From positions 204-13,899 of the forward strand of contig DHMK01000006.1 in assembly GCA_002405755.1 (NCBI GenBank): DNA of 13,696 bases, given 5' to 3'. How positions within the stretch are numbered: position 1 is the first letter of the stretch; the number at the start of each line of letters is the position of its first letter. Below, one piece after another: positions 11,115 through 13,696 of the stretch. The notes below the pieces were generated by a model, which worked only from the letters and a program-made list of their open reading frames with translations, had not been told where the DNA came from and made no database searches. Origin of the DNA: Clostridiales bacterium UBA4644. GTDB lineage: Bacteria > Bacillota > Clostridia > Oscillospirales > Butyricicoccaceae. Made by a program: the position numbers and the translations under genes.

Positions 11115-13696
11115 ATGAAAGACCTTCGCTGCGGTAAGAAGATCCGCAAGAGCTTTTCCCGGACGGATGAAGTCCTGGAGATGCCAAACCTCATTGAAGT
11201 CCAGAAAAAATCCTATCAGTGGTTTCTGGACGAGGGGCTGCGCGCCGTCTTCAAGGACGTGGGCGCCATTACGGACTATACCGGCAATCTGGAGCTGACT
11301 TTCCTGGATTACACACTGGAAAACACCCCGAAATACAGCATCATCGAGTGCAAGGAGCGGGATGCCACCTATGCTGCCCCGCTGAAGGTCCGCATCCGGC
11401 TGCGCAACAAGGAGACGGAGGAGATCAAGGAGCAGGAGATCTTCATGGGCGACTTCCAGCTCATGACCGACAGCGGCACCTTTATCATCAACGGCGCAGA
11501 GCGCGTCATCGTCTCTCAGATCGTCCGTTCCCCGGGCATCTATTACGGCCTGAACAACGACCGTCCGGAAAAGACCTGCCATACCTGCACCGTGATCCCT
11601 TACCGCGGCGCCTGGCTGGAATATGAGACGGACGTCAACGATATCTTCTATGTCCGCATCGACAAAAACCGCAAGCTGCCCGTCACCTCTCTGATCCGTG
11701 CGCTGGGCGTTCAGACCGATGCGGAGATCCGGGAGCTTTTCGGCGACGATGAGCGCATTCTGGCCACCATCGAGAAGGATACCGCCGCCCACAACCGGGA
11801 GGAGGCCCTCATCGAGATCTATAAGCGGCTGCGTCCCGGCGAGCCTCCCACGGTGGATTCTGCTCAGACCATGCTGCACAATCTGTTCTTCGACCCCAAG
11901 CGCTACGATCTTTCTGCGGTGGGCCGCTACAAATTTAATAAAAAGCTGGCGCTGGGCACCCGGATCGCGGGCCATCGCCTGTCCCGGCCTGTGGCCGATC
12001 CCCTTACCGGCGAGGTCATTGCCGAAGCAGGGGAGACGCTCTCCCGGGAGCGGGCCGCCCAGATCGAAAAGCTGGGCGTTTCCGAGGTCTGGCTGGAGGT
12101 TGATGGCCGCGAGATCAAGGCCTTCTCCAACAAGATGGTCTGGCTCCACGATTTTGTGGACTGCGACGAAAAGGCCCTGGGCATCCATGAGCATGTGAGC
12201 TTCCCCGTGCTGCAGCGCCTGATGGAGCAGTATTCCGGCGACGAGCTGCTGGACGCCATCCGGGATAATGCCGCCGACCTGATCCCCAATCATGTGACGG
12301 TGGACGATATCCTGGCCTCCATCAACTATATGTGCTGCCTGGTCCACGGCGTGGGCACGGCGGATGATATCGACCATCTGGGCAACCGCCGTCTGCGTTC
12401 CGTGGGCGAGCTGCTGCAGAATCAGTTCCGCATCGGCTTCTCCCGGATGGAGCGCGTGATCCGCGAGCGCATGACCATTCAGGATCTGGATATCGTCACG
12501 CCCCAGAGCCTGATCAATATCCGCCCCGTTACCGCCGCCATCAAGGAATTCTTCGGCTCCTCCCCCCTGAGCCAGTTCATGGATCAGACCAATCCTCTGG
12601 CGGAGCTGACCCATAAGCGCCGTATGTCTGCTCTGGGTCCCGGCGGTCTGTCCCGCGACCGGGCCAGCTTCGAGGTCCGCGACGTGCACTACAGTCATTA
12701 TGGCCGCCTATGCCCCATCGAGACGCCTGAAGGCCCCAACATCGGCCTGATCTCCTATTTGGCCACCTATGCAAAGATCAACGATTACGGCTTTATCGAA
12801 GCGCCCTATCGGGTCATCGACAAGGCCACCGGCCGCGTCACCGACGAGGTCCGCTATATGACCGCCGATGTGGAGGATCAATACATCATCGCCCAGGCCA
12901 ACGAGCTGCTGGACGAGGAGCGCCGCATCAAAAACAGCCGCGTCACCTGCCGGCACCGTTCCGAGATCATCGAGGTGGACCGGGACCGGGTGGATCTGAT
13001 CGACGTTTCGCCCAAGATGATGGTGTCTGTGGCCACCGCCATGATCCCCTTCCTGGAAAACGACGATGCCAACCGCGCCCTGATGGGCTCCAACATGCAG
13101 CGGCAGGCCGTGCCGCTGATGATGACCGAAGCGCCCCTGGTGGCCACCGGCATCGAATATAAGGCCGCCGTAGACTCCGGCACCGTGCCGCTGGCCAAGG
13201 ATTCCGGCGTGGTCACCCGCGTCGCTGCCGATTCCGTCACCATCAAATACGATCACCTGGGCGAGCAGACCGTCAAGCTCATCAAGTTCCTCCGCTCCAA
13301 CCAGGGCACCTGCGTCAATCAGCGTCCCATCGTGAACGTGGGCGAGCGGGTGGAAAAGGGCGATGTGATCGCCGACGGCGCTTCTACCAGCCAGGGCGAG
13401 ATCTCTCTGGGCAAAAACGCGCTCATCGGCTTTATGACCTGGGAGGGCTATAACTACGAAGACGCCGTCCTGCTCAACGAGCGTCTGGTCCGGGAGGATA
13501 TCTACACCTCGCTCCATGTGGAGGAGTATGAGATGGAAGCCCGCGACACCAAGCTTGGTCCCGAGGAGATCACCCGCGACATCCCCAATGTGGGCGAGGA
13601 CGCCCTGCGGGATCTGGATGAGCGCGGTATCATCCGCATCGGCGCGGAGGTGCGCTCCGGCGATATCCTGGTGGGCAAGGTCACGCCCAAGGGCGA
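11115..13696 (+). CDS. rpoB: DNA-directed RNA polymerase beta subunit (3' partial)
   Basis: The frame is open from ATG 11115 to the window end, 860 codons of a protein that usually has about 1150-1250. It is the beta subunit of RNA polymerase, forming one side of the active cleft with beta-prime. Recognisable parts: N-terminal PNLIEVQKKSYQWFL, fork/lobe segments FIINGAERVIVSQIVRSPG and PYRGAWLEYE, and the rifampicin region at about residues 479-510 (SQFMDQTNPLAELTHKRR). These are followed by VCPIETPEGPNIGLI-type sequence, and later the GFMTWEGYNYEDAVLLNE block. The start is supported by GGAGTGAGG ending 6 nt before the ATG. Residues matching E. coli D516, H526 and S531 (here D490, H500, S505) are wild type. 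rpoC is expected just beyond the window. Confidence 0.97.
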   Translation, partial: MKDLRCGKKIRKSFSRTDEVLEMPNLIEVQKKSYQWFLDEGLRAVFKDVGAITDYTGNLELTFLDYTLENTPKYSIIECKERDATYAAPLKVRIRLRNKETEEIKEQEIFMGDFQLMTDSGTFIINGAERVIVSQIVRSPGIYYGLNNDRPEKTCHTCTVIPYRGAWLEYETDVNDIFYVRIDKNRKLPVTSLIRALGVQTDAEIRELFGDDERILATIEKDTAAHNREEALIEIYKRLRPGEPPTVDSAQTMLHNLFFDPKRYDLSAVGRYKFNKKLALGTRIAGHRLSRPVADPLTGEVIAEAGETLSRERAAQIEKLGVSEVWLEVDGREIKAFSNKMVWLHDFVDCDEKALGIHEHVSFPVLQRLMEQYSGDELLDAIRDNAADLIPNHVTVDDILASINYMCCLVHGVGTADDIDHLGNRRLRSVGELLQNQFRIGFSRMERVIRERMTIQDLDIVTPQSLINIRPVTAAIKEFFGSSPLSQFMDQTNPLAELTHKRRMSALGPGGLSRDRASFEVRDVHYSHYGRLCPIETPEGPNIGLISYLATYAKINDYGFIEAPYRVIDKATGRVTDEVRYMTADVEDQYIIAQANELLDEERRIKNSRVTCRHRSEIIEVDRDRVDLIDVSPKMMVSVATAMIPFLENDDANRALMGSNMQRQAVPLMMTEAPLVATGIEYKAAVDSGTVPLAKDSGVVTRVAADSVTIKYDHLGEQTVKLIKFLRSNQGTCVNQRPIVNVGERVEKGDVIADGASTSQGEISLGKNALIGFMTWEGYNYEDAVLLNERLVREDIYTSLHVEEYEMEARDTKLGPEEITRDIPNVGEDALRDLDERGIIRIGAEVRSGDILVGKVTPKG

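Noticed and set aside
10914..12698. 594-residue minus-strand frame
   Set aside because: It is antisense to rpoB and its start of the intergenic region; low-complexity composition (His/Gln/Gly/Asp rich) typical of a shadow of GC-rich coding sequence, and no domain is recognisable.
12708..13517. 269-residue minus-strand frame
   Set aside because: Antisense shadow of rpoB with no ribosome site or recognisable domain.
1..13696. CRISPR array, insertion sequence, integrase or attachment site
   Set aside because: No spaced direct repeats, transposase motifs or tRNA 3'-end duplications were seen; gene order and composition are uniform across the window.

Overview
The window is a GC-rich stretch with AT-rich intergenic gaps. 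It is most likely a core chromosomal region of an anaerobic low-motility gut-type clostridium, probably in the Oscillospirales/Ruminococcaceae range. That placement is inferred from the clostridial-type reverse rubrerythrin, the comEC-holA linkage, a clostridial DUF4093-type Toprim protein, a 2-hydroxyacyl-CoA dehydratase activase and the clostridial look of RpoB. No mobile element, CRISPR array, integrase or phage gene was seen. Thirteen protein genes (two cut by the window edges) and one tRNA gene account for nearly all of the sequence.

Region 1 (1-4606, + strand) is a tightly packed run: the 3' end of alaS, a HIT-family hydrolase, comEC, holA (DNA polymerase III delta) and a Toprim/RNase M5-like protein. 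It closes with a strong intrinsic terminator. Gaps are 21 nt or less, or the genes overlap. Region 2 (4618-6014, + strand) is an ECF sigma factor overlapping its zinc-finger anti-sigma factor, with an ECF-type promoter in front that looks autoregulatory. Region 3 (6045-7149, - strand) is an oxygen-defence unit: an Rrf2-family regulator with four C-terminal cysteines, followed by reverse rubrerythrin. It has a near-consensus housekeeping promoter overlapped by an inverted repeat, and its own terminator.

Region 4 (7201-7363, + strand) is a tRNA-Leu(CAG) gene with promoter and terminator. Region 5 (7386-9828, + strand) is a two-gene operon: a cytoplasmic serine beta-lactamase-fold hydrolase and AnmK, pointing to cell-wall recycling. 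Region 6 (9860-10755, - strand) is a lone iron-sulfur activase of the HgdC/HadI/YjiL type. Its ~107-nt leader holds a perfect 11-bp hairpin and a short open frame with four leucine codons in a row. Region 7 (10876-13696, + strand) is rpoB, cut by the window end. Two candidate promoters precede it, and a ~150-nt leader can fold into two adjacent hairpins plus a competing pairing.

Most of the window is ordinary housekeeping DNA. The points worth following up are the ComEC homologue whose metallo-beta-lactamase domain has lost its metal-binding motifs, the two structured leaders (rpoB and the activase gene), the Rrf2 operator/promoter arrangement, and the ECF autoregulatory promoter. I did not find a convincing wholly new multi-gene system.
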